From NCBI RefSeq assembly GCF_009835145.1, contig NZ_APKE01000014.1:186001-250000 (forward strand): 64,000 bases of DNA, read 5' to 3'. Position numbers and translations under genes: made by a program. This document shows positions 35,909-45,448 of this stretch, in pieces; the first letter of the stretch is position 1, and each line of letters opens with the position of its first letter. The notes below the pieces were generated by a model. It saw only the letters and a list, made by a program, of their open reading frames with translations. It made no database searches and was not told where the DNA came from. Source of the stretch: Profundibacterium mesophilum KAUST100406-0324 (lineage in GTDB: Bacteria; Pseudomonadota; Alphaproteobacteria; Rhodobacterales; Rhodobacteraceae).

Positions 35909-36337
35909 ATGCTCGCAGCCATCGCCTTGACGGCAGCCACCTTCCTTTTGGTGGGCATGTCGCATTTCCTCGTGCTCTCGCGCGGGCTGCCGATCGTAAG
36001 TTCGATGGCGCGGACGCTGGAAACGCGGCATTTTCTGCTGCTGACCCTGATCGGCCTGCTGCATATCGGCGAGGCCCTGATCTTCGCCATCGTGTTCGAA
36101 GTGGCGCAGGGCATGGATCTGGGCGCCTTCAAGGCTGAAGCGCCGCTTGACTTCATGGATGTCTACTACTTCTCGATCGTCAATTACACGACGCTCGGGC
36201 TCGGTGACATCTATCCGGCCGGCCATTTGCGTTTCATGGCAGGAGTGCAGTCCCTTCTGGGCTTTCTGCTCCTGAGCTGCTCGGCATCCCATCTCTTCTC
36301 GCTCAACCAGTCGAAGGCCGAACGGCTTGGCGGCTGA
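35909..36337 (+). CDS. Small two-TM potassium-channel-like protein
   Basis: 142 residues. TM segments lie at about 2-22, 43-65 and 107-128. Between the last two is a pore loop with the filter-like sequence TTLGLGD (94-100), resembling the K+ channel TVGYGD with Leu in place of Tyr. This is the Ion_trans_2 pattern without any regulatory domain. An excellent GGGAGGAG site precedes the ATG. The role is unknown; ion selectivity is inferred only from the filter. Confidence 0.78.
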   Translation: MLAAIALTAATFLLVGMSHFLVLSRGLPIVSSMARTLETRHFLLLTLIGLLHIGEALIFAIVFEVAQGMDLGAFKAEAPLDFMDVYYFSIVNYTTLGLGDIYPAGHLRFMAGVQSLLGFLLLSCSASHLFSLNQSKAERLGG

Positions 36338-36366
36338 GCGCTCCCTTGTCCCCTCCTCGCCCCCGA

Positions 36367-37545
36367 TCAGGGGGCGGGACTCGCCTCGGGCTGATTCCGA
36401 GCACGCTTCTGGCGCTCGGAGGCGGATTTGAGCTGTCCGCAGGCGGCCATGATGTCCTCGCCGCGCGGGGTGCGGATCGGGCTGGCATAGCCAGCCTTGT
36501 AGATGATGTCGGCGAATGCGCGGATGCGGTTGTTCGAGGATCGCTGGTAGGGCGCGCCGGGCCATTCGTTGAAGGGGATGAGGTTGATCTTGGCCGGGAT
36601 GCCGCGGATCAGCTCGATCAGGCGGTGGGCGTCCTCGTCGCTGTCGTTCACGTCCTTCAGCATCACGTATTCAAAGGTGATGCGCTCGGAATTGGACAGC
36701 TTGGGATAGGCGCGCAGCGCGTCGAGAAGGGCGGCGATGTTCCATTTCTTGTTGATCGGCACCAGCTTGTCGCGCACCTCGTCCGTGGTCGCGTGGAAAC
36801 TTACGGCGAGCATGCAGCCGATCTCCTCGGCGGTGCGGGCGATCTCGGGGACGACGCCGCTGGTCGACAGGGTGATGCGCCGCCGCGAGAGTGACATGCC
36901 CTCGGGATCCATTGCGATCTTCATCGCGTCGCGCACCGCGTCGAAATTGTAGAGCGGCTCGCCCATGCCCATCAGCACGATGTTCGACAGCAGCCGCGTC
37001 TCGTCCTTGGGCGCGCCCGGCACCGGCCATTCGCCAAGATCGTCGCGGGCCAGCATGACCTGTCCGACGATCTCGGCGGGCGTGAGGTTGCGCACCAGGC
37101 GCTGGGTGCCGGTATGGCAGAACGAGCAGGTCAGGGTGCAGCCCACCTGGCTCGAGATGCACAGCGTGCCGCGATCCTCCTCGGGAATGTAGACCGTCTC
37201 GACCTCGTGCCCGCCCTCGATGCGCACGAGGAACTTGCGGGTGCCATCCGAGGAGACCTGCCGCGAGACGATCTGCGGCAGCGCGATGACGAAATTCTCC
37301 GCCAGCAGGGCGCGGTAGTCCTTGCTCAGGTTGGTCATGGCATCGAAGTCGCGCACGCCCCAGTGATAGATCCACTGCCAGATCTGGCCGGTGCGCATCT
37401 TTGCGGTCTTCTCAGGAGTGCCGGCATCGACAAGCGCGTCGCGCAGCGCGTCGCGGGTCAGGCCCACGAGGTTGACCGGGCCATCCGCGGGCGCCTTGCG
37501 CGGCAGGGTCAGGACGTCCTGGGTGATCGGCGTGCTCGCGGTCAT
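36367..37545 (-). CDS. rlmN: 23S rRNA/tRNA adenine C2-methyltransferase (radical SAM)
   Basis: Methylates C2 of A2503 in 23S rRNA and A37 in some tRNAs. 392 residues. The radical SAM cluster cysteines are Cys136, Cys140 and Cys143 (CTLTCSFC), and the methyl-carrying C-terminal Cys is likely Cys369 in MAACGQL. The N-terminal helical RNA-binding region ([10 protein letters not shown]) is present. Convergent with the channel gene, 29 bp apart. Confidence 0.96.
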   Translation of the reverse strand: MTASTPITQDVLTLPRKAPADGPVNLVGLTRDALRDALVDAGTPEKTAKMRTGQIWQWIYHWGVRDFDAMTNLSKDYRALLAENFVIALPQIVSRQVSSDGTRKFLVRIEGGHEVETVYIPEEDRGTLCISSQVGCTLTCSFCHTGTQRLVRNLTPAEIVGQVMLARDDLGEWPVPGAPKDETRLLSNIVLMGMGEPLYNFDAVRDAMKIAMDPEGMSLSRRRITLSTSGVVPEIARTAEEIGCMLAVSFHATTDEVRDKLVPINKKWNIAALLDALRAYPKLSNSERITFEYVMLKDVNDSDEDAHRLIELIRGIPAKINLIPFNEWPGAPYQRSSNNRIRAFADIIYKAGYASPIRTPRGEDIMAACGQLKSASERQKRARNQPEASPAP

Positions 37546-37613
37546 GGTGCAGCTTCCTCGGGTTTCATGCGGACTGGGTGCCCCTCATATAAGGGAGGCG
37601 TGGACGAAATGCC

Positions 37614-37638
37614 AAAAAGCGGCGCCGGAGCGCCGCTT
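37614..37638 (-). terminator. Rho-independent terminator after ialB-like gene
   Basis: Read leftward: 9-bp perfect stem AAGCGGCGC/GCGCCGCTT (37630-37638 with 37617-37625), 4-nt loop, then a T5 run. It lies 43 bp after the ialB-like stop. Confidence 0.8.
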
Positions 37639-37680
37639 CTGTCGATCAGGGGCCGGGGTTCCGGCCCGGCGGTGCCGACC

Positions 37681-38211
37681 TCAGCCGTTGCAGCGCTTGC
37701 GGGCCTCGTCGAGCGCGGCGGTGAAGCCGAAGAGCGAGAAGGTGTCGACCGTGCGCGTGCCGCGCGAGGAGCGCGCCGACAGCGTCGCATCCGCACCGCC
37801 CTTGAGCGCCGCGACGATGCGCGCGTCATCGGCATCCGAGGCGGGCCAGGCCCATTCGCCGTCGACGAAGAGTTCGAACTTGGTGCCGCCCACATCGAGG
37901 GTCACGGTCGAATCGCTGGCGAAGGGATAGCCGCCGGTAAAGGAGACCTCGCCCTGCACGTTCGAGCCGGGACGGAAACTCACGAAGAGCAGGATGTCCC
38001 CGCGCCGGACCGATACGACCTGGCCGTCCCTGGTGTTCACGGTCTGCTTGGGGCTGGATACGCTCCAGCACTCCGTCGGGTTGTCCTCGACGAACACGCT
38101 CCATGCCGTCTCGACGGCGACGCGATTGGTCGATTCTTCCTGAGCCCAGGCGGTGGATGCCACACTGGCCAGCGCGATGCCTGCACATGCGCGTGCGAAT
38201 TTGGATGTCAT
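37681..38211 (-). CDS. Invasion-associated locus B family protein
   Basis: 176 residues with a signal peptide (MTSKFARACAGIALASVASTAWA, cleavage near residue 24), then an IalB domain: W-x-VFVEDNPTECWSVSSPK, the FRPGSN block and GGTKFELFVDGEWAWP. Periplasmic. The family name comes from a Bartonella locus linked to erythrocyte entry, but homologues are common in free-living Rhodobacterales and the function is unknown. Start at 38211 chosen for the signal peptide. Confidence 0.86.
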   Translation of the reverse strand: MTSKFARACAGIALASVASTAWAQEESTNRVAVETAWSVFVEDNPTECWSVSSPKQTVNTRDGQVVSVRRGDILLFVSFRPGSNVQGEVSFTGGYPFASDSTVTLDVGGTKFELFVDGEWAWPASDADDARIVAALKGGADATLSARSSRGTRTVDTFSLFGFTAALDEARKRCNG

Positions 38212-38286
38212 CTGATACACAGCCTCCAGCTGCTTTTGCCTCAAGTCCCGGCCGGACGGCCCCTCTGGGAGGGCCTTTCACGACTT

Positions 38287-38344
38287 GGTTCCAATTTCAA
38301 TCGAGCGGTGCGACCTTAACGGATAGAAGCCTGATTTTGGAACC
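38287..38344. repeat. Inverted repeat upstream of asparaginase gene
   Basis: 8-bp arms GGTTCCAA (38287-38294) and TTGGAACC (38337-38344) lie in the divergent region between ialB-like and the asparaginase gene, 50 bp before the latter. Possible operator. Confidence 0.3.
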
Positions 38345-38393
38345 CCTTCCAGCAGAAAACCGCCATATCTTCTTCCCAATCGAAAGAGCGACC

Positions 38394-39389
38394 ATGACGC
38401 GTCCCCCCATACTGATCGAACTGACCCGCGGCAATCTCGTCGAATCGGTCCATGCCGGCCATGCCGCGATCTGCGATTCCTCGGGGTCCGTGATCGAGGG
38501 TTGGGGCGATCCGGTCACCGTCATCTACCCGCGTTCCTCGTGCAAGATGATGCAGGCGCTTCCCCTCGTCGAGAGCGGCGCCGCCGATGCCGCGGGGCTC
38601 ACGGATGCGCAGCTCGCCCTCGCCTGCGCCAGTCACGAGGGCGCGGCGCTGCATGCGGATGCGGTGCGTGCCTGGCTTGCGCGGCAAGGGCAGGGCGAGG
38701 ACGATCTTCTTTGCGGCACCGAGATGCCGCGCGACCGCGATCTGCGCGAGGCGCTGATCCGGGCGGGCGAGGCGCCCTGCCAGGTGCACAACAACTGCTC
38801 GGGCAAGCATGCGGGATTTCTCACTTTGACGCGGCACCTCAAGGCCGGGCCCGATTACGTCGCGCTCGATCATCCGGTCCAAAAGGCGGTGCGCAGCTCC
38901 TTCGAGGAGGTAACCGGGCTGGAAAGCCCCGGCTACGGCATCGACGGCTGCTCGGCGCCCAATTTCGCGACCACCGTCGCGGGGCTTGCCACGGCGATGG
39001 CGCGATTCGCCGCCGCGGGCACGGGGTCGGGCGCGCGCGATGCGGCCATGGCACGTCTGACGGGGGCGATGATCGCGCATCCCGATCTCGTGGCAGGGCA
39101 GGGGCGGGCCTGCACCGAGCTGATGCGGGCGGCGGGCGGCGCGGCGGCGGTCAAGACCGGGGCGGAGGCCGTCTTCGTGGCCATCCTGCCGCGCCAGAAG
39201 CTCGGCGTCGCGCTCAAGATCGTCGATGGCGGCACCCGCGCGGCCGAGGCGGCCATCGCCGCGCTGCTGGTGCATCTGGGGGTGCTCGCGGCCGATGATC
39301 CGGCCGTGCTGCGCCGGGTCGATGCGCCGATCATGAACCGCGCCGGCCTCCAGGTGGGGCAGGTGCGGCGCGCGGCGGGGTTCCCGTAG
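38394..39389 (+). CDS. Asparaginase, Asparaginase_II (AnsA/ReAV) family
   Basis: 331 residues, resembling the Rhizobium-type L-asparaginase family that is unrelated to E. coli AnsA/AnsB. The Ser48-x-x-Lys51 pair lies in PRSSCKMM. CQVHNNCSGKHAG supplies Cys135 and Lys138, which in the Rhizobium etli enzyme help bind zinc, and Cys186 lies in IDGCSAP. It hydrolyses L-asparagine to aspartate and ammonia, probably in the cytoplasm because no signal peptide is seen. Convergent with serB, 31 bp apart. Confidence 0.85.
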   Translation: MTRPPILIELTRGNLVESVHAGHAAICDSSGSVIEGWGDPVTVIYPRSSCKMMQALPLVESGAADAAGLTDAQLALACASHEGAALHADAVRAWLARQGQGEDDLLCGTEMPRDRDLREALIRAGEAPCQVHNNCSGKHAGFLTLTRHLKAGPDYVALDHPVQKAVRSSFEEVTGLESPGYGIDGCSAPNFATTVAGLATAMARFAAAGTGSGARDAAMARLTGAMIAHPDLVAGQGRACTELMRAAGGAAAVKTGAEAVFVAILPRQKLGVALKIVDGGTRAAEAAIAALLVHLGVLAADDPAVLRRVDAPIMNRAGLQVGQVRRAAGFP

Positions 39390-39420
39390 CGCCCGGACGG
39401 GCGGGACGTCCCGGCCTTTC

Positions 39421-40299
39421 TCAGGGCCGAGAGAACTCCTCGCGGCGGTAGCCTTGCAGATAGAGAAGGGCGGTGAGGTCGCCGAAATTGATCCTCAGGT
39501 CGGTCTGCGCGGCCACGGCGGGCTTGGCATGCAGTGCGACGCCGGCGCCCGCCCGCCCGAGCATTCCCAGATCGTTCGCCCCGTCGCCGACTGCCATCGC
39601 CTCGGCTTCGGCGATGCCGAGCCTTGCGCAGATCTCCTCGAGCGCGGTGATCTTGGCCTCGCGGCCCAGGATCGGCTCGGCGACCTGGCCGCTGAGCTTG
39701 CCGTCGCGGGCCAAGAGGACGTTGGCGCGGTGCTCGTCGAAGCCGAGCCGCGCCGCCACGTCCGCGGTGAAGGCAGTGAAGCCGCCCGAGACGAGCGCGG
39801 CATGGGCGCCGTTCGCCCGCATCGTCGCCACCAGTTCGGGGCCGCCGGGCGCGAGTGTGATGCGCGTGGCCAGCACCTCCTCGATGACCGTCTCCTCGAG
39901 CCCCTCCAGAAGGGCGACGCGCTCGCGCAGGGCTGCCTCGAAATCGAGCTCGCCATTCATCGCGCGGGCGGTGATCTGTGCCACATGCGCGCCGATGCCG
40001 GCCATCGCGGCAAGCTCGTCGATGCATTCCTGCGCGATCATCGTGCTGTCCATGTCCGCCAGGAGCAGCTTGCGCCGGCGGCCCTCGGCGGGCTGCACCG
40101 CGATGTCGATGCCGCGCTCCTGAAGCTGCGACCAGACTTCCCAGAAGGTGCCGGGGCTGTAGGTCACGAGGAACTCCGCCGCCTCGCCCGGTGCGAGCCA
40201 GACCGGCTCGGTGCCGCCCCACGCGGTGCTGAGTTCACCCGGAAGCGCCTCGTCTAGATGGCGCGTGCCGGGGGCGCAAAGAAGGGTCACGGCGAACAT
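39421..40299 (-). CDS. serB: Phosphoserine phosphatase
   Basis: HAD-family enzyme performing the last step of serine synthesis. 292 residues. An N-terminal ACT-like region of about 75 residues is followed by the HAD motifs: the nucleophile/acid pair Asp82 and Asp84 in LADMDST, SGGFTAFT, and GDGANDLGM. An AAAGGAG site precedes the ATG at 40299. It is divergent from serC-serA, sharing a 187-bp control region, so all three serine genes are together. Confidence 0.95.
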   Translation of the reverse strand: MFAVTLLCAPGTRHLDEALPGELSTAWGGTEPVWLAPGEAAEFLVTYSPGTFWEVWSQLQERGIDIAVQPAEGRRRKLLLADMDSTMIAQECIDELAAMAGIGAHVAQITARAMNGELDFEAALRERVALLEGLEETVIEEVLATRITLAPGGPELVATMRANGAHAALVSGGFTAFTADVAARLGFDEHRANVLLARDGKLSGQVAEPILGREAKITALEEICARLGIAEAEAMAVGDGANDLGMLGRAGAGVALHAKPAVAAQTDLRINFGDLTALLYLQGYRREEFSRP

Positions 40300-40439
40300 G
40301 GCAGGCTCCTTTCGGGGGATGGGCGCGGCGTGGCGCGGCGGGGGTCCTTCAATCATGCCGGCCTGTCCGAGACCAGAGCCAAGCGCACCGGCAAAGTAAT
40401 CCTTGCAACGGGCACGGTGCCGCTCTACCTGCGTCGGTG

Positions 40440-40486
40440 GGACACCCCTCCCCAACGAGGGGCATATATCTGCGAGGATACCAGCA
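40440..40486 (+). promoter_or_regulatory. Candidate serC leader RNA motif
   Basis: The last 47 nt before serC contain a 5-bp stem CCCCT/AGGGG (40445-40449 with 40458-40462), then CATATATCTGC and GAGGA (40474-40478) as the Shine-Dalgarno, 8 nt before the ATG. Position and layout (hairpin followed by ribosome-binding site directly ahead of alphaproteobacterial serC) fit the known serC leader motif; I could not align it to a covariance model. Confidence 0.5.
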
Positions 40487-41638
40487 ATGGCACCAAACGC
40501 CCCGGCCACGCGGCCGGCCAACCCGCGTTTTTCGTCCGGCCCCTGCGCCAAACCCCCCACATTCCAGCTCTCCGACCTGTCGGATGCCGCGCTTGGCCGC
40601 TCGCACCGCGCCGCGATCGGCAAGGACAAGCTTCGGGCCGCCATCGAGCGGACCCGCGACATCCTCGGCGTTCCGGCCGATTACCGCATCGGCATCGTTC
40701 CGGGCTCGGATACCGGCGCCTACGAAATGGCGATGTGGACCATGCTGGGCGAGCGCCCCGTCGAGATGGTCGCCTGGGAGTCGTTCGGCTCGGGCTGGGT
40801 CACGGACGCGGTCAAGCAGCTCAAGCTCGAGGGCGGCACCCATACCGCCGATTACGGGCAGATCGTCGATCTCGCCGCGCTCGATTGGAGCCGCGATGTC
40901 TGCTTCACCTGGAACGGCACCACCTCCGGCGTGCGCGTGCCCTCGGGCGAGCTGATCCCGGCGGACCGCGCGGGGCTGACGCTCTGCGACGCGACCTCCG
41001 CCGCCTTCGCCCAGGAGCTGCCCTGGGACAAGCTCGACGTGACCACCTTCTCGTGGCAGAAGGTGCTCGGCGGCGAGGCCGCGCACGGGATGATCATCCT
41101 GAGCCCCCGCGCGGTGGAACGGCTGGAAAGCTATACCCCCACATGGCCGCTGCCCAAGATCTTCCGCCTGACCAAGGGCGGCAAGCTGATCGAGGGTATC
41201 TTCAAGGGCGAGACGATCAACACCCCCTCGATGCTGGCGGTCGAGGATTACCTCAACTGCCTCGACTGGGCCGAAAGCGTCGGCGGGCTGAAGGGCCTGA
41301 TCGCGCGTGCCGATGCCAATGCCAAGGTGGTCGCGGATTTCGTCGACAGCCATGACTGGATCGCGCATCTCGCCGATGATCCGGCGACCCGCTCGAATAC
41401 CAGCGTCTGCCTCAAGTTCACGGATGCGCGTATCGCCGATGGCGCGGCCTTCGCCAAGGCCGTGGCCAAGCGGCTGGAGGCCGAGGGCGTGGCCCTCGAT
41501 ATCGGCGCCTATCGCGACGCGCCTGCCGGCTTGCGCATCTGGTGCGGCGGCACGGTCGAGACCGGCGATCTGGAGGCGCTGATGCCCTGGATCGACTGGG
41601 CCTTCGAGGCCGAGATCGCCGCGCAGGCCGCCGCCTGA
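40487..41638 (+). CDS. serC: Phosphoserine aminotransferase
   Basis: PLP transaminase that makes 3-phosphoserine from 3-phosphohydroxypyruvate with glutamate. 383 residues of the alphaproteobacterial/Methanosarcina-type SerC subfamily. The PLP lysine is Lys192 in [22 protein letters not shown] near the N terminus and [11 protein letters not shown] are family blocks. Start at 40487 set by the GAGGA site. serA follows after 108 bp in the same direction. Confidence 0.94.
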   Translation: MAPNAPATRPANPRFSSGPCAKPPTFQLSDLSDAALGRSHRAAIGKDKLRAAIERTRDILGVPADYRIGIVPGSDTGAYEMAMWTMLGERPVEMVAWESFGSGWVTDAVKQLKLEGGTHTADYGQIVDLAALDWSRDVCFTWNGTTSGVRVPSGELIPADRAGLTLCDATSAAFAQELPWDKLDVTTFSWQKVLGGEAAHGMIILSPRAVERLESYTPTWPLPKIFRLTKGGKLIEGIFKGETINTPSMLAVEDYLNCLDWAESVGGLKGLIARADANAKVVADFVDSHDWIAHLADDPATRSNTSVCLKFTDARIADGAAFAKAVAKRLEAEGVALDIGAYRDAPAGLRIWCGGTVETGDLEALMPWIDWAFEAEIAAQAAA

Positions 41639-41746
41639 TCCTACGGCCCGCCTTTGCGCCGGATGGCGCAGGGCGCGGCGCATCGTGGACCGGGGGGCGG
41701 GCGCCCTCCGGCCATCCAGACATTCCAGACATAAGGGAGAGGCCCG

Positions 41747-43345
41747 ATGGCCCCCAAAGTTCTCGTATCCGACAAGCTCTCCGAAACCGCCGTGCAGATC
41801 TTCCGCGATCGCGGCATCGACGTGACCTTCGATCCCTCCATCGGCAAGGACAAGGACAAGCTCCTGTCGGTCATCGGCGAATATGACGGCCTCGCCATCC
41901 GCTCGGCCACCAAGGTCAGCGCCAAGGTGCTGGAGGCCGCGACCAACCTCAAGGTCATCGGCCGCGCCGGCATCGGGGTGGACAATGTCGAGATCCCGGC
42001 CGCGTCCAAGAAGGGCGTGATCGTGATGAACACCCCCTTCGGCAACTCGATCACCACCGCCGAGCATGCCATCGCGATGATGTTCGCCGTGGCCCGGCAG
42101 ATCCCCGAGGCCAATGAAAGCACCCATGCCGGCAAATGGGAGAAGTCCCGCTTCATGGGCGTCGAGGTCACGAACAAGACGCTCGGCGTGATCGGCGCGG
42201 GCAATATCGGCTCGATCGTCATCGACCGGGCGCATGGGCTGAAGATGAAGGTCATCGCCTATGACCCCTTCCTGAGCGAGGAGCGGGCCGATCAGCTGGG
42301 CGTGCGCAAGGTCGAGCTGGACGAGCTTCTGGGCAAGTCGGATTTCATCACCTTCCACGTGCCGCTGACCGACAAGACCCGCAACATCCTGAGCCGCGAG
42401 AACATCGCCAAGCTCAAGAAGGGCGTGCGGATCGTCAACTGCGCGCGCGGCGGGCTGGTCGATGAAGAAGCGCTGGCAGAGGCGCTCAAGGGTGGCCGTG
42501 TCGCCGGTGCCGCCTTGGACGTCTTCGCCGAGGAGCCGGCCACCGAATCGCCGCTCTTCAACCTGCCGAACGTCGTCGTGACCCCGCATCTCGGCGCCGC
42601 CACCACGGAGGCGCAGGAGAACGTCGCCCTCCAGGTCGCCGAGCAGATGTCGGACTACCTGCTGAGCGGGGCGGTCACCAACGCCCTCAACATGCCGTCG
42701 GTCACCGCCGAGGAGGCCAAGGTGATGACGCCCTGGATCAAGCTGGCGGGCCATCTGGGCGCCTTCGTGGGCCAGATGACGGACGAGCCGATCACCGCGA
42801 TCAACATCCTCTACAACGGTGCCGTGGCCGAGATGAACACCGCCGCGCTCAACGCCGCGGCGATGGCGGGCGTGATGCGCGCCACCAACCCGGATGTGAA
42901 CATGGTCTCCGCGCCGGTGATGGCCAAGGACCGCGGCATCGATCTGGCGACCACGACCCAGTCCCAGACCGGTGTCTTCGAAGCCTATATCAAGCTGACG
43001 GTCGTCACCGAGCAGCGCGAGCGCTCGATCGCCGGCACCGTCTTCTCGGACGGCAAGCCGCGCTTCATCCAGATCAAGGGTATCAACATCGATGCCGAGG
43101 TGGGCGAGCACATGCTCTATACCACCAACGAGGACCGCGCCGGGATCATCGGTGCGCTTGGCCAGACGATGGGTGAGAACGACGTGAACATCGCCAACTT
43201 CACCCTTGGACGTTCCACGCGGGGCAAGGATGCGATCGCACTTCTCTATCTTGACGAGCAGCCCCCGGAGACCGTGCTCGAAAAGCTCAAGGAGACGGGG
43301 CTCTTCAAGGCGATCCGCCCGCTGCGCTTCGAGGTGGCCGAATAG
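41747..43345 (+). CDS. serA: D-3-phosphoglycerate dehydrogenase
   Basis: NAD-dependent first enzyme of serine synthesis. 532 residues, the long form. N-terminal substrate domain, NAD-binding GAGNIGS motif near residue 151, the Arg/Glu/His catalytic set (NCARGGLVD, FAEEP, TPHLGAAT), then an intervening domain. A C-terminal ACT domain (VGEHMLYTTNEDRAGIIGALG) suggests allosteric feedback by serine. AGGGAGAGG precedes the ATG, and a strong terminator follows, closing the serC-serA operon. Confidence 0.96.
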   Translation: MAPKVLVSDKLSETAVQIFRDRGIDVTFDPSIGKDKDKLLSVIGEYDGLAIRSATKVSAKVLEAATNLKVIGRAGIGVDNVEIPAASKKGVIVMNTPFGNSITTAEHAIAMMFAVARQIPEANESTHAGKWEKSRFMGVEVTNKTLGVIGAGNIGSIVIDRAHGLKMKVIAYDPFLSEERADQLGVRKVELDELLGKSDFITFHVPLTDKTRNILSRENIAKLKKGVRIVNCARGGLVDEEALAEALKGGRVAGAALDVFAEEPATESPLFNLPNVVVTPHLGAATTEAQENVALQVAEQMSDYLLSGAVTNALNMPSVTAEEAKVMTPWIKLAGHLGAFVGQMTDEPITAINILYNGAVAEMNTAALNAAAMAGVMRATNPDVNMVSAPVMAKDRGIDLATTTQSQTGVFEAYIKLTVVTEQRERSIAGTVFSDGKPRFIQIKGINIDAEVGEHMLYTTNEDRAGIIGALGQTMGENDVNIANFTLGRSTRGKDAIALLYLDEQPPETVLEKLKETGLFKAIRPLRFEVAE

Positions 43346-43374
43346 GGACCGCGCAGGACGAAATGATCTGAACG

Positions 43375-43397
43375 GGGCCGGCATTGCCGGCCCTTTT
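43375..43397 (+). terminator. Rho-independent terminator after serA
   Basis: An 8-bp perfect stem GGGCCGGC/GCCGGCCC (43375-43382 with 43386-43393) has an ATT loop and a TTTT tail, 29 bp after the stop. Confidence 0.9.
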
Positions 43398-43467
43398 CGT
43401 GCCGGGGACCCAAACTAGGTCATGCAATCGGCCGGACAGGGGCCGAAGAAATGGAAAGGGCGCGGTG

Positions 43468-44265
43468 ATGACACTCTATGCGATCGGCGACATTCACGGT
43501 CAGCTCGGCGAGCTGGAGCGCGCTCTTGCGCTGATCGAGGCGGATGGCGGGCAGGATGCGCGGATCGTCTTCGTCGGCGATTACACCGACCGGGGGCCTC
43601 ATAGCCGGCAGGTGATCGAGCGGCTCGTCTCCGGCTGCGAGGAAGGCCGGCCCTGGACCTGCCTCAAGGGCAATCACGACAGGATGTTCCTGCGCTACGT
43701 CACGGCCGGCATCGAGAACGACGACAATATCCGCTCGGGTCTGAGCTGGCTCAACCCGCGTCTCGGGGGCGCGCAGACGCTCGCCTCCTACGGGCTCGTC
43801 TTCGACGAGACGCCCGGTTTCCTCAGGCCGAAGGGCGGGGTCGAGCACCTCGTCGAAGCCCGAGTGAACGGTGCGCTCGCAGGCCCGCAGCAGATGCAGG
43901 CGCGGGCCCGGGACGCGGTGTCCGAGCGGCATCTGCGGTTTCTCGAAAGCTGCCCCCTGTGGCACCGCGAGGCTGGTTTTATCTTCGTTCATGCCGGTAT
44001 CCGGCCCGGCACCGCGATGGAGGAGCAAAGCGAGGAGGACCTGATCTGGATCAGGGATGGCTTCCTCGACGATCCGCGCGATCACGGGGCGGTCGTCGTC
44101 CATGGCCATACCGCCGTCGAAGCGCCCGAGCATCACGGCAACCGCATCAATATCGACAGCGGCGCGGGATATGGACGCCCGATCACCGCCGCCGCGCTGA
44201 CGCCAGAGGGAGCTTTCGTGCTCGGGGCGGAAGGCCGCGCGCGACTTTCGCCCGAGGCGCGATAA
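43468..44265 (+). CDS. Serine/threonine-type protein phosphatase (calcineurin-like fold)
   Basis: 265 residues with the PPP-type metallophosphatase motifs: YAIGDIHGQ (GDxHG), VFVGDYTDRGPHS (GDxxDRG), KGNHDRM (GNHD), then VHAGI and VVHGHT. The pattern resembles bacterial phosphoprotein or diadenosine tetraphosphate phosphatases; the substrate cannot be read. First of three probably cotranscribed genes with a lipid kinase and another phosphoesterase. Confidence 0.88.
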   Translation: MTLYAIGDIHGQLGELERALALIEADGGQDARIVFVGDYTDRGPHSRQVIERLVSGCEEGRPWTCLKGNHDRMFLRYVTAGIENDDNIRSGLSWLNPRLGGAQTLASYGLVFDETPGFLRPKGGVEHLVEARVNGALAGPQQMQARARDAVSERHLRFLESCPLWHREAGFIFVHAGIRPGTAMEEQSEEDLIWIRDGFLDDPRDHGAVVVHGHTAVEAPEHHGNRINIDSGAGYGRPITAAALTPEGAFVLGAEGRARLSPEAR

Positions 44266-44331
44266 TGGCGGAACTGTCCCTCGGGGGGACTCGTTTCCGG
44301 ACACATGTCACCGTCACCCAGGAGCATCCCA

Positions 44332-45447
44332 ATGGCGCCCCCGAGCCCAGACATCGCCGAGCGCATCTGCATCCTTCTCAATCCCGGTTCCGGCCACCAG
44401 GGCAACGCGGCCCTCGTAAGCGAGATCGAGGCTTTCGCGCTGCGCCATTCGGACCGTGTGACGCTGCGGCATCTGAAGCGGGGCGCATCCCCCGCGGCGG
44501 CCGCCCGCGCGGCGCGCGGCGAGGGGTTCGGCACGGTCGTGGCCGCCGGGGGGGACGGTACGATCTGCGGCGTGGCGGAAGGCTTGCATGGCGGGGAGGC
44601 CCGTATGGGCGTGCTGCCGATGGGCACGTTCAACTATTTCGCCCGCGGCCTGAAGGTGCCGCTCGAGATCGGCGCGGCGCTCGATCTGCTGTTGAACGGC
44701 ACGGCGCATCCGATGCGCGTCGCGGAGGTCAACGGCCAGATCTTCCTCAACAACGCCTCGCTCGGCGTCTACCCCGCGATCTTGCAGAAGCGCGAGATCA
44801 TCTACAAGCGCTGGGGCCGCTCTCAGCTCGCCGCCTACTGGTCGGTGGTGCTGACCTTGCTGGGATTCCGGCGTTCGCGCCGGATGAAGGTGACGATCGA
44901 CGGCGTGACGCATCGCCGCCGCACGCCCCTGATCTTCGTCGCCCGCTCCGCCTACCAGCTCGAGCAGTTCAACCTGCAAGGGGCCGATCTCATCCGTGAC
45001 GGGCGTTTCGCGGTCTTCCTGTCGCCCGACGCGAGCCGCTGGGGCCTGCTGCGCTACGCCATCCTCCTTATGGGGCGGAGCATGACGCGCCATCGTGACT
45101 TCGAACTGCTCGACGGCACAGAGATCGAGGTCGAATCGCATGGCCGGCGCCATCTCGTGGCCCGCGACGGCGAGCGTGCCCGCATGACCGCGCCGATCCG
45201 CTTCGGGTTCCGCGACAAGGCCCTGATGGTCATCATGCCCGAAAGCTCCGATCTGGCCGGCGATCTTTCCGCAGAGGAGGTCCCGGCCTCCCACGCGGCG
45301 CGGCCCCGTGCGGATCCCGGCGACCCTTCGCGTGGCGGCGCTGGGCCAGGGCGATCGGGGCCAGACCGTCTGGCCCAGAACGATCGGGACGGGAACGATT
45401 CGGGGCATGGCGTTCCGGGGCGGGACGATTCGGGGAGGACGGCCTGA
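44332..45447 (+). CDS. Diacylglycerol/sphingosine-kinase-like lipid kinase
   Basis: 371 residues with the DAGK catalytic domain. The nucleotide-binding motif is AAGGDGTI near residue 77, followed by LPMGTFNYFARGL and a family block LNNASLGVYP. Likely an ATP-dependent kinase on a lipid or polyprenol. The last 60 residues (from SHAARPRADPGD) are low-complexity, rich in Gly/Arg/Asp, and appear disordered. A GGAG site sits before the ATG at 44332. The next gene starts 1 nt after its stop. Confidence 0.87.
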   Translation: MAPPSPDIAERICILLNPGSGHQGNAALVSEIEAFALRHSDRVTLRHLKRGASPAAAARAARGEGFGTVVAAGGDGTICGVAEGLHGGEARMGVLPMGTFNYFARGLKVPLEIGAALDLLLNGTAHPMRVAEVNGQIFLNNASLGVYPAILQKREIIYKRWGRSQLAAYWSVVLTLLGFRRSRRMKVTIDGVTHRRRTPLIFVARSAYQLEQFNLQGADLIRDGRFAVFLSPDASRWGLLRYAILLMGRSMTRHRDFELLDGTEIEVESHGRRHLVARDGERARMTAPIRFGFRDKALMVIMPESSDLAGDLSAEEVPASHAARPRADPGDPSRGGAGPGRSGPDRLAQNDRDGNDSGHGVPGRDDSGRTA

Positions 45448-45448
45448 C

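Noticed and set aside
40349-43384. 1011-codon open frame on the minus strand over serC and serA
   Set aside because: It is antisense to two unmistakable genes, has no recognisable domains, and arises from their high GC third positions.
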